Notes: generated by a model from the letters alone, not told the origin. DNA of 64,000 nucleotides from Saprospiraceae bacterium (GCA_016787525.1 JAEUUP010000102.1:1-64000), one strand, 5' to 3'; positions 1-10,533 are shown, counted from the first letter of the stretch. Translations and numbers: made by a program.

Positions 1-79
1 CACTGTGTACTGCCTTCTTGCATCAGTTTTAATGGTATTCAACGATCACCTATTTGCTCACGTTTCTAAATTTATGGTT

Positions 80-3000
80 ATGAAAAGGATTTTTACTTCA
101 CACCGATTTATTTTATGTTCATTGCTACTTACTTTCTTACATGCTGAACTGGAAGCCGCCAATTACTATTCAGTAGTTGGACAAACAGACCCCTCAGTAT
201 TGACCAATTGGAATACGGCTACTGACGGCACAGGCTCTGCACCTGCCAATTTTACAACTGCGGGCGATGTGTTTATCATTCAATCTGGTCATACAATGAC
301 CACAACCAGTACGTGGGCTGTGACAGGTAATACCATACAAGTAGATGGTACTTTGACAGAACAGTTTGCTATTACGTGTGCCAATTTCAATTTAAGTGCT
401 AATGGTGTTTACAGTCACGATATTGCCAATACTGCTATCCCCGGCACGTCACGGACATTCAATGCAAGCAGTACGACCAATATTTTGCAATGGAGTGCCA
501 ACACAATCGCTTTACCCAATATCACTTACGGCAATTTGACCATCAATGTACCCAGTTTATCGGGTAACTGGCAGCAAAACGGTACGGGATTGTTGACTTG
601 TGCAGGCACGTTGAATATCATCAATACAGGCTCAGCCGCTTTGAGAATCACTGCTTCTGCAACGGCAACTTTGACAGTGGGTGCTTATACTCAAAGTGGT
701 GGCACATTAGAATTAACATCTGGCGCAAGTAATTGTACTTTCAGAATAGCTGGTACTTTCAATCAAACAGGTGGTTCGATAGTCAAAACAGGTACAGGCA
801 CAGGTACGATAGAGTTCAATGGTATAAGCCTTCAAAGTGTTACTTTAGGTACAATCAGTAATACACCCAACTTTGCCATCAGCAATAATGTAGGCATCAA
901 TTTGACCAATACAATGACGATTGGTAGTGGCGCATCGCTCACCATCGCCAGCACTGCCACAGACCCTGTACAAGGGACAGGTACAGTAGTGTATAACGGT
1001 ACTATGACAAGTGTGTCAACGATGGCGAATCTAAAATACATGACTGTGGCAGGCACGACTTTTACAGGTGGCGCACAAACCGTAACAGATAAGGTGTGGC
1101 CTACAACCAACGGGCCCAACGCGTTCTTTTTAGACAATACTTCTACTGCACCCAATAATAAAGTGACTTCTGCCATGACAGGCGATAGAACACTCAGCGG
1201 TGCTGCTTCCACATTAACTCAGCTAACCATCACCAATGGCGTTTTTGATATTGCCAATAGTTCTATTGCTTTGGGACAGAATACGGCGTATTCGATTTCC
1301 TCTCCTTCTGCTACCAAAATGATTGCAACAAGTGGCACAGGTTATTTTAAAATGTATATGGCTGCGGCTGCTTTCACTTCTTTGACGTTTCCTGTGGGTG
1401 ATATTGAAACGAGTGCGGACTATGCCGAAGTCTATTTTACTTATAGCACCGCTGCGTCAGCTGCTTCTTATGTGGGTGTTAGAGTTAAAAACAGCATTAT
1501 CTCTGGTGATGCACCCGGCACCGACTATGCGCCACGCAATTGGACATTGAGCCAAGAAACAGTAAGTGGTGGTTTGCCAAGTGGTGTCGCTTTCTCTTCA
1601 TCACCTGCTTATACACATAAAATAGATTGTAAAGGGCCGACAAGTGAAATCGTCGGTACAGGCACCAATACACGTTTGTTTAAAAAAGTATCAGGTGTTT
1701 TTACTCAACTCAATAGTGGTTATTCGGTCATCAGTACGACATATACATCAGGTAATTTCACAGGTACATTTCCTTCACAATCAGAAACAAGTGTTGATGG
1801 TTATATCTATGCACCACGTACTTATTTGGGTCAACAAACTTATACTTGGAATGGCAGCGTCAGTACAGATTATCAAGTGGCTGCTAACTGGACTCCTTCG
1901 CGTTCTACTTTAGACGTTGCGGACATCATAACTTTTGACGGCACTGCAACAGCGACCCCCTCAGTAACCAATGTTGCTTCCGAAACTATTGGCAAACTTA
2001 TCTTAAAAAACAATGTTCAAGCCACCATAGCAGGGTCTAATGGTTTGTCAACAGGCGGCGGCACAGCAACAGGTACAGTAGATGTCATCAATATCGCTTC
2101 GGGTTCAAAACTTGTTTGGAGTAGTTCATCGAGTTTGTCTTTATCTGGCCCTTCAACAGCTACAACAAGGACAGGGACGATAGATGGCACTTTGGAAACA
2201 GGCTCATCGGGTTCTATCAGCATTTCTTCTTCCAATACACCGACCGTCACTTTTAGCTCCACAGGTATTTTCAATTATGGCAGCACTGCCACAGCAGGCA
2301 TTGTCAACAGTGGTTCAACTTCAACCTTAGTCTGGTCCAATGGCTCTACACTCAATCATTTAAGAACGGGCGGCGGAACTATTCTGCCAACAGGTACTTA
2401 TAACACGGGTTCAAATGTGAACGTTGGTACTTCTGGCGCACCTGTCACTTCGCTTTCTTTTTCACCCAATACCTCTTTTAACTCAAATGTCAATATGTAT
2501 GTGAATTTGAGTTCAACTACTTCTATCTCCCTCAGTGGTGCTTCTGTATTCGGTGGTGCGTGGAATATCACATCTACAGGAGCAGGCAGGGTTCGTTTTT
2601 CTGGTAGTAGTACCAATACGTGGACTTTTAGTAATCAAGTCGTTGTAAGTTGTACCAATACAGCATCTGGTATCGAATTAAGTACGGCTTCTTCTTCTGG
2701 CACTGCACCCACTTATAGTTTCAATGCAACAACATCTCCTTCATTGAGTGTCACAGGCGGGGCTTTGGCACAACAAGCCACAACAGGAACAACGGCGGGC
2801 TTCACAAATGTAAATATTGCCAAAGGTTTGACAATTGGCGACAACGGCTCTATTGTAGGTAATACCAATACAGGTGCGGTACTGTCGGGTGATTTTCAAA
2901 TCAATATCAACGGTGGTGATGTGAGTTTCGGAACAGGCACAACCCTTTCTGGAATGAATCCAAGTACAGCCAATAACGGAACAAGCAAAACACAATTGAG

Positions 3001-4267
3001 TTTTTTAGGTACAGGCGCGCAATCATACACCCCCTCAGTAACAACAACGGGTAGAACAACTCTTGTCGTCAATAAAGGCTCTGGCGATTTAACCTTGCAG
3101 ACAAGAAACTTCAATACCTCTAATATTACTTTGACTGCTGGAAAGCTGATAGCCAATACGCTTAATATCGTTGTTGAACCGACTTCAACGGCTACCACAA
3201 TCGGTCTTGCCAGCGGTAGTAAAACAAGTAATTCTTGGATTGTATTGACAACAGGTAAGCTTACGATTAATAAAATAGGTACAGGTGGCAAACGTTTTCC
3301 TATTGGTGTTGGCACAGGCACTAATGACTATACAGGCGTACAGATATACGGTGCAAGTGGTACGAACAACGCCACAACTGGCAACAACAATATCACGGTC
3401 GGTGTCACTTCGGGTATCTCGCCTGCTGGTACAAATCCTGAAAAACAGATTCAACTCACATGGGACATCGCTCGTTCAAATACCAGTTTGAATATTGACG
3501 TTGATTTTGCTTTTGACGATGCTAAAGCTGGTGCTTCTTGTTCACCTTCTTCCCCAATGACTGTTTCAAGATACAATGGCTCTGCGTGGGCAACGGCTTT
3601 AGGGACAACAGTCACAGGTATTACACCAACAACAGGTGCGGGCACACATGGAACAGATAGAATTGTCAGTGCCTTTGGTATCAGTGCGACTTCTGCTTTT
3701 GCCGTAGGCAATGAGGCTGTCCTCCCTCTCGAATTCCTCGCCATCAATGCCAAAGCAGAAAATACTAAAAACAGAATAGATTGGACGACGGCTTATGAGG
3801 AAAATATCAAAAGCTTTAGCATCGAACGTCTTGAAAACAACACGACTTGGACAAGCATAGGCACTCAAGTAGCCACAGGCGGTTCTAAAACAACACATTA
3901 TTCTTTCTACGACAATACCCCCTCAGTATTGAGCTATTATCGCATCAAAAGTGTTGATGAGGCGGGTAAAGAACTGCTCTCCAAAGTGGTAGCGGTCAAA
4001 CGCACAGGTGGCTCGTTTGCCCTTGTGGCCGTCTCTCCTGTACCAACTACTGAGGGGGTCACTGTGGATGTCAGTGTTCTTAAAGATACTCGCTTGACAG
4101 TGACTGTGACTGATGTTGTCGGTAGGGTTGTAAAGACAAATGCCCAAAATCTTGTCGAAGGGAACAGCCGTTTTTATCTTGATTTGAGTTCTTTGACGCA
4201 AGGTGTTTATATGCTCCATCTGACAGAGGGCAATCAGAGTCAAGTACAACGCATCGTGAAACAATAA
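80..4267 (+). CDS. Large secreted T9SS type A cargo protein, beta-rich
   Basis: A 1395-residue secreted protein. The ATG at 80 is preferred over an upstream one at 5 because it starts directly on a signal peptide (MKRIFTSHRF, hydrophobic core, cut near ELEAA). The body is extremely rich in Thr, Ser, Gly and Asn with short repeating beta-strand phrases (TGTGTIEFNG, SGGTLELTSG), suggesting a beta-helix or adhesin-like stalk; no catalytic domain is recognised. Residues from about 1215 (LPLEFLAINAKAEN) form the usual Ig-like segment before the tail, and about 1318 to the end (SPVPTTEGVTVDV to QRIVKQ) is a T9SS type A sorting domain. Export through Sec and then T9SS to the cell surface or medium is inferred from family knowledge. 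The next gene is a shorter paralogue of similar style. Five copies of the dispersed 10-mer lie inside, giving DPSVL, TPSVT, TPSVT, TPSVL and TTEGV. Confidence 0.9.
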   Translation: MKRIFTSHRFILCSLLLTFLHAELEAANYYSVVGQTDPSVLTNWNTATDGTGSAPANFTTAGDVFIIQSGHTMTTTSTWAVTGNTIQVDGTLTEQFAITCANFNLSANGVYSHDIANTAIPGTSRTFNASSTTNILQWSANTIALPNITYGNLTINVPSLSGNWQQNGTGLLTCAGTLNIINTGSAALRITASATATLTVGAYTQSGGTLELTSGASNCTFRIAGTFNQTGGSIVKTGTGTGTIEFNGISLQSVTLGTISNTPNFAISNNVGINLTNTMTIGSGASLTIASTATDPVQGTGTVVYNGTMTSVSTMANLKYMTVAGTTFTGGAQTVTDKVWPTTNGPNAFFLDNTSTAPNNKVTSAMTGDRTLSGAASTLTQLTITNGVFDIANSSIALGQNTAYSISSPSATKMIATSGTGYFKMYMAAAAFTSLTFPVGDIETSADYAEVYFTYSTAASAASYVGVRVKNSIISGDAPGTDYAPRNWTLSQETVSGGLPSGVAFSSSPAYTHKIDCKGPTSEIVGTGTNTRLFKKVSGVFTQLNSGYSVISTTYTSGNFTGTFPSQSETSVDGYIYAPRTYLGQQTYTWNGSVSTDYQVAANWTPSRSTLDVADIITFDGTATATPSVTNVASETIGKLILKNNVQATIAGSNGLSTGGGTATGTVDVINIASGSKLVWSSSSSLSLSGPSTATTRTGTIDGTLETGSSGSISISSSNTPTVTFSSTGIFNYGSTATAGIVNSGSTSTLVWSNGSTLNHLRTGGGTILPTGTYNTGSNVNVGTSGAPVTSLSFSPNTSFNSNVNMYVNLSSTTSISLSGASVFGGAWNITSTGAGRVRFSGSSTNTWTFSNQVVVSCTNTASGIELSTASSSGTAPTYSFNATTSPSLSVTGGALAQQATTGTTAGFTNVNIAKGLTIGDNGSIVGNTNTGAVLSGDFQININGGDVSFGTGTTLSGMNPSTANNGTSKTQLSFLGTGAQSYTPSVTTTGRTTLVVNKGSGDLTLQTRNFNTSNITLTAGKLIANTLNIVVEPTSTATTIGLASGSKTSNSWIVLTTGKLTINKIGTGGKRFPIGVGTGTNDYTGVQIYGASGTNNATTGNNNITVGVTSGISPAGTNPEKQIQLTWDIARSNTSLNIDVDFAFDDAKAGASCSPSSPMTVSRYNGSAWATALGTTVTGITPTTGAGTHGTDRIVSAFGISATSAFAVGNEAVLPLEFLAINAKAENTKNRIDWTTAYEENIKSFSIERLENNTTWTSIGTQVATGGSKTTHYSFYDNTPSVLSYYRIKSVDEAGKELLSKVVAVKRTGGSFALVAVSPVPTTEGVTVDVSVLKDTRLTVTVTDVVGRVVKTNAQNLVEGNSRFYLDLSSLTQGVYMLHLTEGNQSQVQRIVKQ

Positions 4268-4287
4268 TCTACCTAAATGATGCAATG

Positions 4288-4328
4288 CCTTGTATCAGAC
4301 CCCAAACTTTTGGGGAATTGATACAAGG
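4288..4328. terminator. Hairpin between two T9SS cargo genes
   Basis: Arms CCTTGTATCA and TGATACAAGG with an inner CCCCAAA/TTTTGGGG stem, starting 20 bp after the stop of the preceding gene. There is no clear T-run, so termination is plausible but not certain. Confidence 0.45.
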
Positions 4329-4416
4329 TATGTTTTGAAATTTATTCAATCAACCACTTATTTTAAGCCAAATCACAATCAAATTCACCGAATTTATTCA
4401 TTTAATTTATTCAATT

Positions 4417-6813
4417 ATGAAAAGAATCTTCTTACTCTGTTTTATGCTTACAGCAGTTTTCTTCGACGCTTATGCTGCAGTTTACACATGGACATGGACA
4501 GGCAATGCGGGTGATGGCGTTTTCACCAATTCGAGCAACTGGTCTATTTCTCCCGGTGCAGATGCCAATACAGCCGCTATGGGTTTTCCGCGCAATTTGT
4601 CGGGTAATACTTCCAATATTGTTTTCAATGGCAGTGCGACCATCAATACTTTACCATCTTCCGATTTTTATGTTGACCGTATGGACATCAATAGTGGTAC
4701 AGTAGATTTCAACAATAATGGTTTCAAGATTCTCATGGGTTTCAATGGGACGGGTTTGTTCATCGGCAGTGGTGGAAGGCTCAATATCAATGGCACGCTT
4801 GGCTTTACTCTATCTCTTGAATCGGCTTCTAACAATTCTACCATCAGTGGTACACTGGATTTGGCGGGAACAGGCTCGTCTGCCAATGCACCCAAATTGC
4901 AAAGAGCTTCTACTTTTGTTAACCCTGTTTTAACAGTGGCAAGCGGTGGCAAAATTATTTTGTCAGGCACCAATGCACAAGTTACTACTACAAATAGCAA
5001 TGTTCTGAAATTCCAATCGGGCGCATCGTTTGAAGTGACACGTGAAGGGGGTACAATCCCTGGTGCTAATTATCAAAGTGGTTCAACCATCCGCATTATG
5101 AAAGTGGGCGGTAGTAATCGTGTGACTTTGCCTGCGTTCACAACTAATAGTTTTACTGGTGACAACACGGCGATTTATGGCGGCGATATTGAATTTGACG
5201 CTGGAAATAGTTCATCAGGTCAAGGCGGTAGCCCCAATCAAGTGAGTTTGAATGCTTATACCAATAGTTTTACAGGCACTATTTATATGAAAAGTGGCTA
5301 CCTCAAACTATTAGGTGCAGGTCTGAACGGCGGTGTTTTTGGTGCATTTAATGTATCGGGCGGCACTATCGAGATATTGCCCAACAGCACCAACTCAACA
5401 TCAACTATCAACGGTGATTTGACAATTTCGGCAGGTACTTTCAATGTCAATACAGGTACGAATACGATGACTTTTAATGTCAACGGTCAGGTGGTACAAT
5501 CAGGTGGCATTCTCGATTTAGCGACCAGTTCTGCTATTGGTATCATTAATCTTTCTGGCAATCTCAATCAGACAAATGGTACGTTGACTGAAAGTGGTTC
5601 AAGTGGCACCTCGACGGCTGCACCACGCATCGTATTCAAAGGCACATCACTTCAAACAATGAATTTAAGTGGTACTGTTTCTGGTGACAAATTGATGATT
5701 ACCATTGACAACAACAACAACCATGTCAATTTATTGAGTACTGTCACATTGCCATACCGCATTCAATGTGCCACAGGCGACTTAAACCTCGGAGCTAACA
5801 ATCTGACCGTGACAGACTTGGCTCTTGGTAGCCGTTCGGGCGGCAGTATTGTGACCAATGGTACAGGTACACTGACCCTCAAAAACGTCGGTACAGGTTT
5901 GAATGGTAAAGATTTTCCTGTCGCTACCTCTAATAGCAGTCACGATGCTGTGTTTATCACAAATGCAAGCGGTACATCCGATTTTACGGTCAAAGTAAGT
6001 ACAACCATCAATCCTGTTGCCAATTTGAATACAGCAAATGCCTTACCTCGCCAATGGGACATCACTTCTACCAGTGCTGGTGCTAATTTGGAATTTGACC
6101 CAGACCCTTCGGCTGGTACACAAACCAACCCTAAAGTCATCAATCAATATCTAAGTAGTGCATGGACACCCTCATCAGCTGCCGCAGGTGTCAACCAAGG
6201 CTATCCATACGCTGCGGATTTTACATCATTCAGTTCTTTTGTTGTCGGAACAACAAGTGCGATTCCTGTTGAGTTGGTTAGTTTTTCAGCTACGGCCAAA
6301 GACAAAAGCAATCTCATCACTTGGACAACAGCCACAGAGCGCAATGTGTCTCATTTTCTTATCGAACGCTCAACAAACGGGCATACAGGTTGGGAGAAAC
6401 TAACTGATACACAAGCAAAAGGTTATTCGCAAGGACAAATCAACTATTCTGTCAGCGATGAGACCCCCCTCAGTATCAGCTACTATCGTTTGGTCACGAT
6501 TGACTTCGATGGCACAGAACAAATATCTAAAACCGTTGCGGTCAATCGTGCCTTGAAAACATTAAAAATCAACAAAGTATCACCCCAGCCCATCAGTGAT
6601 GAAACGATGACCCTCGACTTCCAAAGCAATGGCGGAGATGTTCAAGTGTTATTAAACGACATGACAGGTAAGCAGATTTTGAGTTCTAAAATCACAACTT
6701 ACGCAGGTCAAAACATCGTGTCAATACCCCTCAGTAATATGGCCAAAGGGGTTTATTTTGTAACACTGAACGATGGTCGCACAGCTATAACTGAGAAAAT
6801 AATCAAACAATAA
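4417..6813 (+). CDS. Secreted T9SS type A cargo protein, beta-rich
   Basis: A 798-residue protein with a clear signal peptide (MKRIFLLCFMLTAVFF, cut near DAYAA). The central part (about 25-600) is Gly/Ser/Thr/Asn-rich and repetitive, with phrases like GGTIEILPNS and NGTGTLTLKNV, in the same style as the upstream gene. Residues from about 615 (PVELVSFSATAKD, then LITWTTATERN and FLIERSTNG) match the Ig-like module that commonly precedes T9SS tails, and about 721 to the end (SPQPISDETMTLDF to ITEKIIKQ) is a type A sorting domain. Probably a surface or released adhesin or matrix protein; no enzymatic motif is visible. It lies 149 bp downstream of its paralogue with a hairpin between them, so the pair may be separate transcripts. 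Dispersed 10-mer copies at 6476 and 6727 encode TPLSIS and IPLSN. Confidence 0.9.
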   Translation: MKRIFLLCFMLTAVFFDAYAAVYTWTWTGNAGDGVFTNSSNWSISPGADANTAAMGFPRNLSGNTSNIVFNGSATINTLPSSDFYVDRMDINSGTVDFNNNGFKILMGFNGTGLFIGSGGRLNINGTLGFTLSLESASNNSTISGTLDLAGTGSSANAPKLQRASTFVNPVLTVASGGKIILSGTNAQVTTTNSNVLKFQSGASFEVTREGGTIPGANYQSGSTIRIMKVGGSNRVTLPAFTTNSFTGDNTAIYGGDIEFDAGNSSSGQGGSPNQVSLNAYTNSFTGTIYMKSGYLKLLGAGLNGGVFGAFNVSGGTIEILPNSTNSTSTINGDLTISAGTFNVNTGTNTMTFNVNGQVVQSGGILDLATSSAIGIINLSGNLNQTNGTLTESGSSGTSTAAPRIVFKGTSLQTMNLSGTVSGDKLMITIDNNNNHVNLLSTVTLPYRIQCATGDLNLGANNLTVTDLALGSRSGGSIVTNGTGTLTLKNVGTGLNGKDFPVATSNSSHDAVFITNASGTSDFTVKVSTTINPVANLNTANALPRQWDITSTSAGANLEFDPDPSAGTQTNPKVINQYLSSAWTPSSAAAGVNQGYPYAADFTSFSSFVVGTTSAIPVELVSFSATAKDKSNLITWTTATERNVSHFLIERSTNGHTGWEKLTDTQAKGYSQGQINYSVSDETPLSISYYRLVTIDFDGTEQISKTVAVNRALKTLKINKVSPQPISDETMTLDFQSNGGDVQVLLNDMTGKQILSSKITTYAGQNIVSIPLSNMAKGVYFVTLNDGRTAITEKIIKQ

Positions 6814-6925
6814 TCTTGAGTTGTTTCTGCATAAGTCAATTGTTGGTTGTTGTGTATTAAAAATGACACAACAGCCAACAAACCACAATTCTTGTCTGAT
6901 ACAACAGCTCTCAACTTCATTTTAC

Positions 6926-8611
6926 ATGAAAAAAGAACTATGTTTATTAATCGCCTTGCTTTGCACAACAGTGTCTCTTGCGGCACAAAAAACCGCCACA
7001 TTCTTTCAAAAAACCTATAAATCCAATGTTGATACGGCAGCTTTGACTTTTCAATCCGTTGCTCGTACGACGGATGGTGGCTATGCCTTGATGGGTAATT
7101 ATCAAAACGCCACTAATAATGGCGACATGATGGTTATTCGTACCGACTCTTTGGGTAATGTCGCTTGGACTTTTGATTTTGCAAGTGATACCATCGAAAG
7201 TGCCACAGGTATTCGCCAAACCCTCGATGGCGGTTTTGTTATCTGCGGTTGGAATTCATCGCCTGTTGATTTTACCAAAGGAGAGATGTTGTTAGCCAAA
7301 GTAGATGCTTCAGGTGCTTTGAAATGGTCAACACAATTCGGCGGTAGTGATGTGGACGAAGCTGGCGATGTTGCTGTTCTGAACAGCGGCGATATTGTCG
7401 TGGCAGGTCGTTCGCCAGAGGTGGTTGGTGGTGCTTTCAGTGCCTATTTCCTCCTAACAAGAGCCAATGGTGTACCTGAAAACGGTCAATTTATCCGTTT
7501 TGGCACAGCCGCTTCCACATTTAGTTCGATTGATAAAACCTTAGATGGTGGCTCTATCGCATCTGGTTATACAGGTACTTTTTTGCAAAGAACAGGTTTC
7601 GATGCCATGATTGTCAAATTCAACAATCAAGGAGCGATACAATGGGGTAAACGTTATGCGACCGCTGGCACGCAATTCAGTTCCACCATTCGCCAGACCC
7701 GCGACACAGGTTATATTCTCATCGGTCAACAAGCCGTCACACAACCCAATGGCTCAGTGCCGCAAACCTTTTATGTCATCAAAACCAAAGCCAACGGCGA
7801 CACTTTATGGTGCAAATCATTCGATACAGGTAAGTTTGAATTTGCCAGAAGTGTTACAGAAGTCAGCGATGGTTATATTATTTCGGGTTATACAACCACA
7901 GGTATTGATACCGTCCGTTATCGCAACCAAGCGGGCGTTGATACTTTTGCCATTCAAGACAGACAAACCGCATTTGCTATGAAATTGGATCGCTCAGGCG
8001 TGTTTAAATGGGGAAAACTGTACGGCGATTCGACACGCACCAGTCGCCTTTACAGCAGCACTTTGGCTTATGATGGCGGTGTCACTTTAGTCGGCGAGAC
8101 ATTTGGTTATGGTCACAGATACGGTGCTGGCTTTGTAGTGCATATTGACAGAGAGGGCAATATTGGTGCTGGTACAGGTTGCCAAATCCGCAATTTAGCT
8201 TTCACATCTGGGTCTTTTGTCGTAACCGACTCTTCCAATGTTGTCTCTATCGAAGCAGGTGAGGAAAAAGTCAGCAATCTCAGAAAAGCGGCAATTACGA
8301 TTATCAAAACAGATATTTGTAGTGGTACAGGTCTCAATACAGATGTTGCCGATTACCATTTGCCTGACAATACTGTGCAACTATTTCCGAATCCTACCCG
8401 CAATCAATTGACCGTTCAAATCAATGAAGAGGCGTTCGGGACTCAACCCGCTACCATTCGTATTTACGATGCTGTTGGTCGTTTGAAACACACCGAAAAA
8501 ACAATAAATGACAGAGTTGACATCAATGTGTCTCACTATGCTTCGGGTATTTACTTCTTGCGTATGGAACAAAATGGTAAGTTTCTGGTCAAAAAGTTTA
8601 TTGTTGAATAA
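6926..8611 (+). CDS. Secreted T9SS cargo with DGG-type beta-propeller-like repeats
   Basis: A 561-residue protein. The start at 6926 gives the signal peptide MKKELCLLIALLCTTVSLAAQ; the frame extends 105 bp upstream without a better start. The body holds at least five repeats of the form xTxDGGY/FxxxGxx (ARTTDGGYALMGNY, RQTLDGGFVICGW, DKTLDGGSIASGY, RQTRDTGYILIGQ, TEVSDGYIISGY), spaced about 50-60 residues, as in delta-60/SBBP-like repeat proteins that fold as propellers. From about 483 (VQLFPNPTRNQ) to the end (FLVKKFIVE) is a T9SS type A sorting domain. Third in a row of same-strand secreted cargo genes. Unlike its neighbours it holds no exact copy of the dispersed 10-mer; one starts 9 bp after its stop. 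Confidence 0.9.
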   Translation: MKKELCLLIALLCTTVSLAAQKTATFFQKTYKSNVDTAALTFQSVARTTDGGYALMGNYQNATNNGDMMVIRTDSLGNVAWTFDFASDTIESATGIRQTLDGGFVICGWNSSPVDFTKGEMLLAKVDASGALKWSTQFGGSDVDEAGDVAVLNSGDIVVAGRSPEVVGGAFSAYFLLTRANGVPENGQFIRFGTAASTFSSIDKTLDGGSIASGYTGTFLQRTGFDAMIVKFNNQGAIQWGKRYATAGTQFSSTIRQTRDTGYILIGQQAVTQPNGSVPQTFYVIKTKANGDTLWCKSFDTGKFEFARSVTEVSDGYIISGYTTTGIDTVRYRNQAGVDTFAIQDRQTAFAMKLDRSGVFKWGKLYGDSTRTSRLYSSTLAYDGGVTLVGETFGYGHRYGAGFVVHIDREGNIGAGTGCQIRNLAFTSGSFVVTDSSNVVSIEAGEEKVSNLRKAAITIIKTDICSGTGLNTDVADYHLPDNTVQLFPNPTRNQLTVQINEEAFGTQPATIRIYDAVGRLKHTEKTINDRVDINVSHYASGIYFLRMEQNGKFLVKKFIVE

Positions 8612-8716
8612 AAAACAGACCCCCTCAGTATAGAATCGTTTTTTAAAAGATGATGTCGTACATCCTAAACAATGTTTGAAAGGTAATAAATTCTTTTCAT
8701 ATATTTTTTGATTTTA

Positions 8717-8756
8717 AGTGAATAACAAACGAAAGTTTGGTATTCACTTTTTTTTT
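8717..8756 (+). terminator. Rho-independent terminator
   Basis: Stem AGTGAATAACAAAC / GTTTGGTATTCACT with loop GAAA, followed by nine T. It lies about 105 bp after the T9SS cargo gene and between two oppositely oriented copies of the dispersed 10-mer (8621 and 8763). Confidence 0.85.
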
Positions 8757-8835
8757 ACAGAATACTGAGGGGGGCAACGGCTTCTTTTTGTTTCTTTGCT
8801 TTACTTTTATGAATCAAATATCCATTCAAAAAATT

Positions 8836-10533
8836 ATGACACATCTAAATTTATCAGCCAAAAAGCACACTTACGATGCCATCGTCATCGGTTCAGGTAT
8901 CAGTGGCGGCTGGGCAGCAAAGGAATTGACAGAAAAAGGCATGAAAACACTCATGCTCGATAGAGGCAAACCATTGGAACACGTCACAGGCTACGGTGAA
9001 GCCAATCTCGACCCGTGGGCATACGAGCATCGAGAACGCCGCACCATAGAAGAAGCCAAAGATTATTATATTCAGATGCGTAAACCGTATTTTTCGGAGC
9101 GCACAAAAGGTTATTGGTTCAAAGATGCAGATGCGCCTTACACCGAAACCAAACGATTCGACTGGTTCAGACCGAGTAGGGTCGGCGGTAAGTCGCTTTT
9201 GTGGGGGCGGCAATGCTATCGCTTGGGTGACATAGATTTTGAAGCCAATGTCAAAGACGGTTTGGGTGCTGATTGGCCCGTTCGTTACAAAGATTTAGAA
9301 AAATGGTACGATTATGTCGAAAGATTTGTAGGTATTTCAGGTGAAAACTTGGATTTAGACCATTTCCCGAATCAACAACTGTTGCCTCCGATGGATTTAA
9401 ACATCGTCGAAAAGTCGGTGAAAGTACAGCTTGAGAAAAAGTTTGCAGGACGTTATTTGACCATCGGTCGCGTGGCTAATTTGACTCAAGCACACAATGG
9501 ACGCAGTGCTTGCAATTACAGAAACATGTGCATGAATGGTTGCCCATACAGTGCTTATTTTTCTTCTCAATCCAGCACTTTGCCTGCGGCGATGGCAACT
9601 AAGAAATTAACCCTGCGTCCGCAATCTATTGTCAACTCCATTCTATACGATGCTAAAAAAAATAGAGCCAAAGGCGTATTGGTCATAGACAGCGAAACAG
9701 GCGAAAGGCATGAATTTTATGCCAAAATCATCTTTGTTTGCGCTTCAACCATAGGTTCGACATGGCTTTTGCTCAATTCTAAGACCCCTCAGTATCCCAA
9801 TGGGTTGGGCAATAGTTCGGGCGTTTTGGGGCATTATTTGATGGATCATCAATCGCAAATTGGTGCATTTGGCACGATGGAAGGGTTTGAAGACAAATAT
9901 TTATTTGGCAGACGACCCAATGGTCTTTACATTCCACGTTATCGCAATATTGGCGACGACAAACAGAAATATGCTCGTGGCTATGGTTTTCAAGGTGGGG
10001 CCAGTCGTCAAGGTTGGCAGCGCGTACTGAACGAATCGGGTTTTGGAGAAGACTTAAAAAATCGGGCAACTGAGCCTGGGCAATGGTCTGTCGGTTTATA
10101 CTCTTTTGGGGAGTGTTTGCCCTACTTTGAGAATAAAATGACGCTCAACACGCAGCTTTTAGACAAATGGGGACAACCGACTATCACATTTGATGCTGAA
10201 TTCAAAGAAAATGAGCGTTTGATGAAGCAAGACATGAAAAATGATTCAGTGGAAATGCTCGCAGCCGTCGGTTGCAAAGACATTAGACCTTACGATAATA
10301 ATGCGGTACTCGGTGGCAGCATTCACGAGATGGGAACAGCGCGAATGGGCAAAGACCCCAAACAATCCGTCCTCAATGCCTTCAATCAAATGCACGACTG
10401 TAAAAACGTTTTTGTGACAGATGGTTCTGCGATGGTCTCCAGTAGTTGTGTCAATCCGTCGCTGACTTATATGGCTTTGACGGCGCGTGCTGTTTACTAC
10501 GCTTTGGGGCAAATGAAAAAAGGTGAAATCTGA
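8836..10533 (+). CDS. GMC-family FAD-dependent oxidoreductase
   Basis: A 565-residue soluble-looking enzyme of the glucose-methanol-choline oxidoreductase family. The N-terminus has the dinucleotide fold motif AIVIGSGISGG (about 15-25). There is an internal GGKSLLWGRQ flavin-contact segment and the C-terminal GMC block, with HEMGTARMG and CVNPSLTYMALTARA near the end carrying the usual His/Asn catalytic area. A Cys-rich CNYRNMCMNGCPYSAYFSSQ stretch near 230-250 matches gluconate/sugar dehydrogenase-like members of Bacteroidota. The substrate is not identifiable; a sugar or alcohol is likely. The start at 8836 is chosen because MTHLNLSAKKHTYD leads straight into the FAD fold; an alternative ATG is at 8809. 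It is followed 87 bp later by a TauE-type permease. The 10-mer copy at 9785 encodes TPQY. Confidence 0.93.
   Translation: MTHLNLSAKKHTYDAIVIGSGISGGWAAKELTEKGMKTLMLDRGKPLEHVTGYGEANLDPWAYEHRERRTIEEAKDYYIQMRKPYFSERTKGYWFKDADAPYTETKRFDWFRPSRVGGKSLLWGRQCYRLGDIDFEANVKDGLGADWPVRYKDLEKWYDYVERFVGISGENLDLDHFPNQQLLPPMDLNIVEKSVKVQLEKKFAGRYLTIGRVANLTQAHNGRSACNYRNMCMNGCPYSAYFSSQSSTLPAAMATKKLTLRPQSIVNSILYDAKKNRAKGVLVIDSETGERHEFYAKIIFVCASTIGSTWLLLNSKTPQYPNGLGNSSGVLGHYLMDHQSQIGAFGTMEGFEDKYLFGRRPNGLYIPRYRNIGDDKQKYARGYGFQGGASRQGWQRVLNESGFGEDLKNRATEPGQWSVGLYSFGECLPYFENKMTLNTQLLDKWGQPTITFDAEFKENERLMKQDMKNDSVEMLAAVGCKDIRPYDNNAVLGGSIHEMGTARMGKDPKQSVLNAFNQMHDCKNVFVTDGSAMVSSSCVNPSLTYMALTARAVYYALGQMKKGEI

Noticed and set aside
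832-4285. Several minus-strand frames of 70-140 codons inside the first secreted gene
   Set aside because: Shadows of a low-complexity Thr/Ser/Gly-rich gene; no start context or family match.
8737-8835. Longer N-terminus for the GMC oxidoreductase
   Set aside because: The extension would start within the terminator hairpin and the motif copy at 8763; the FAD fold begins just after the Met at 8836.
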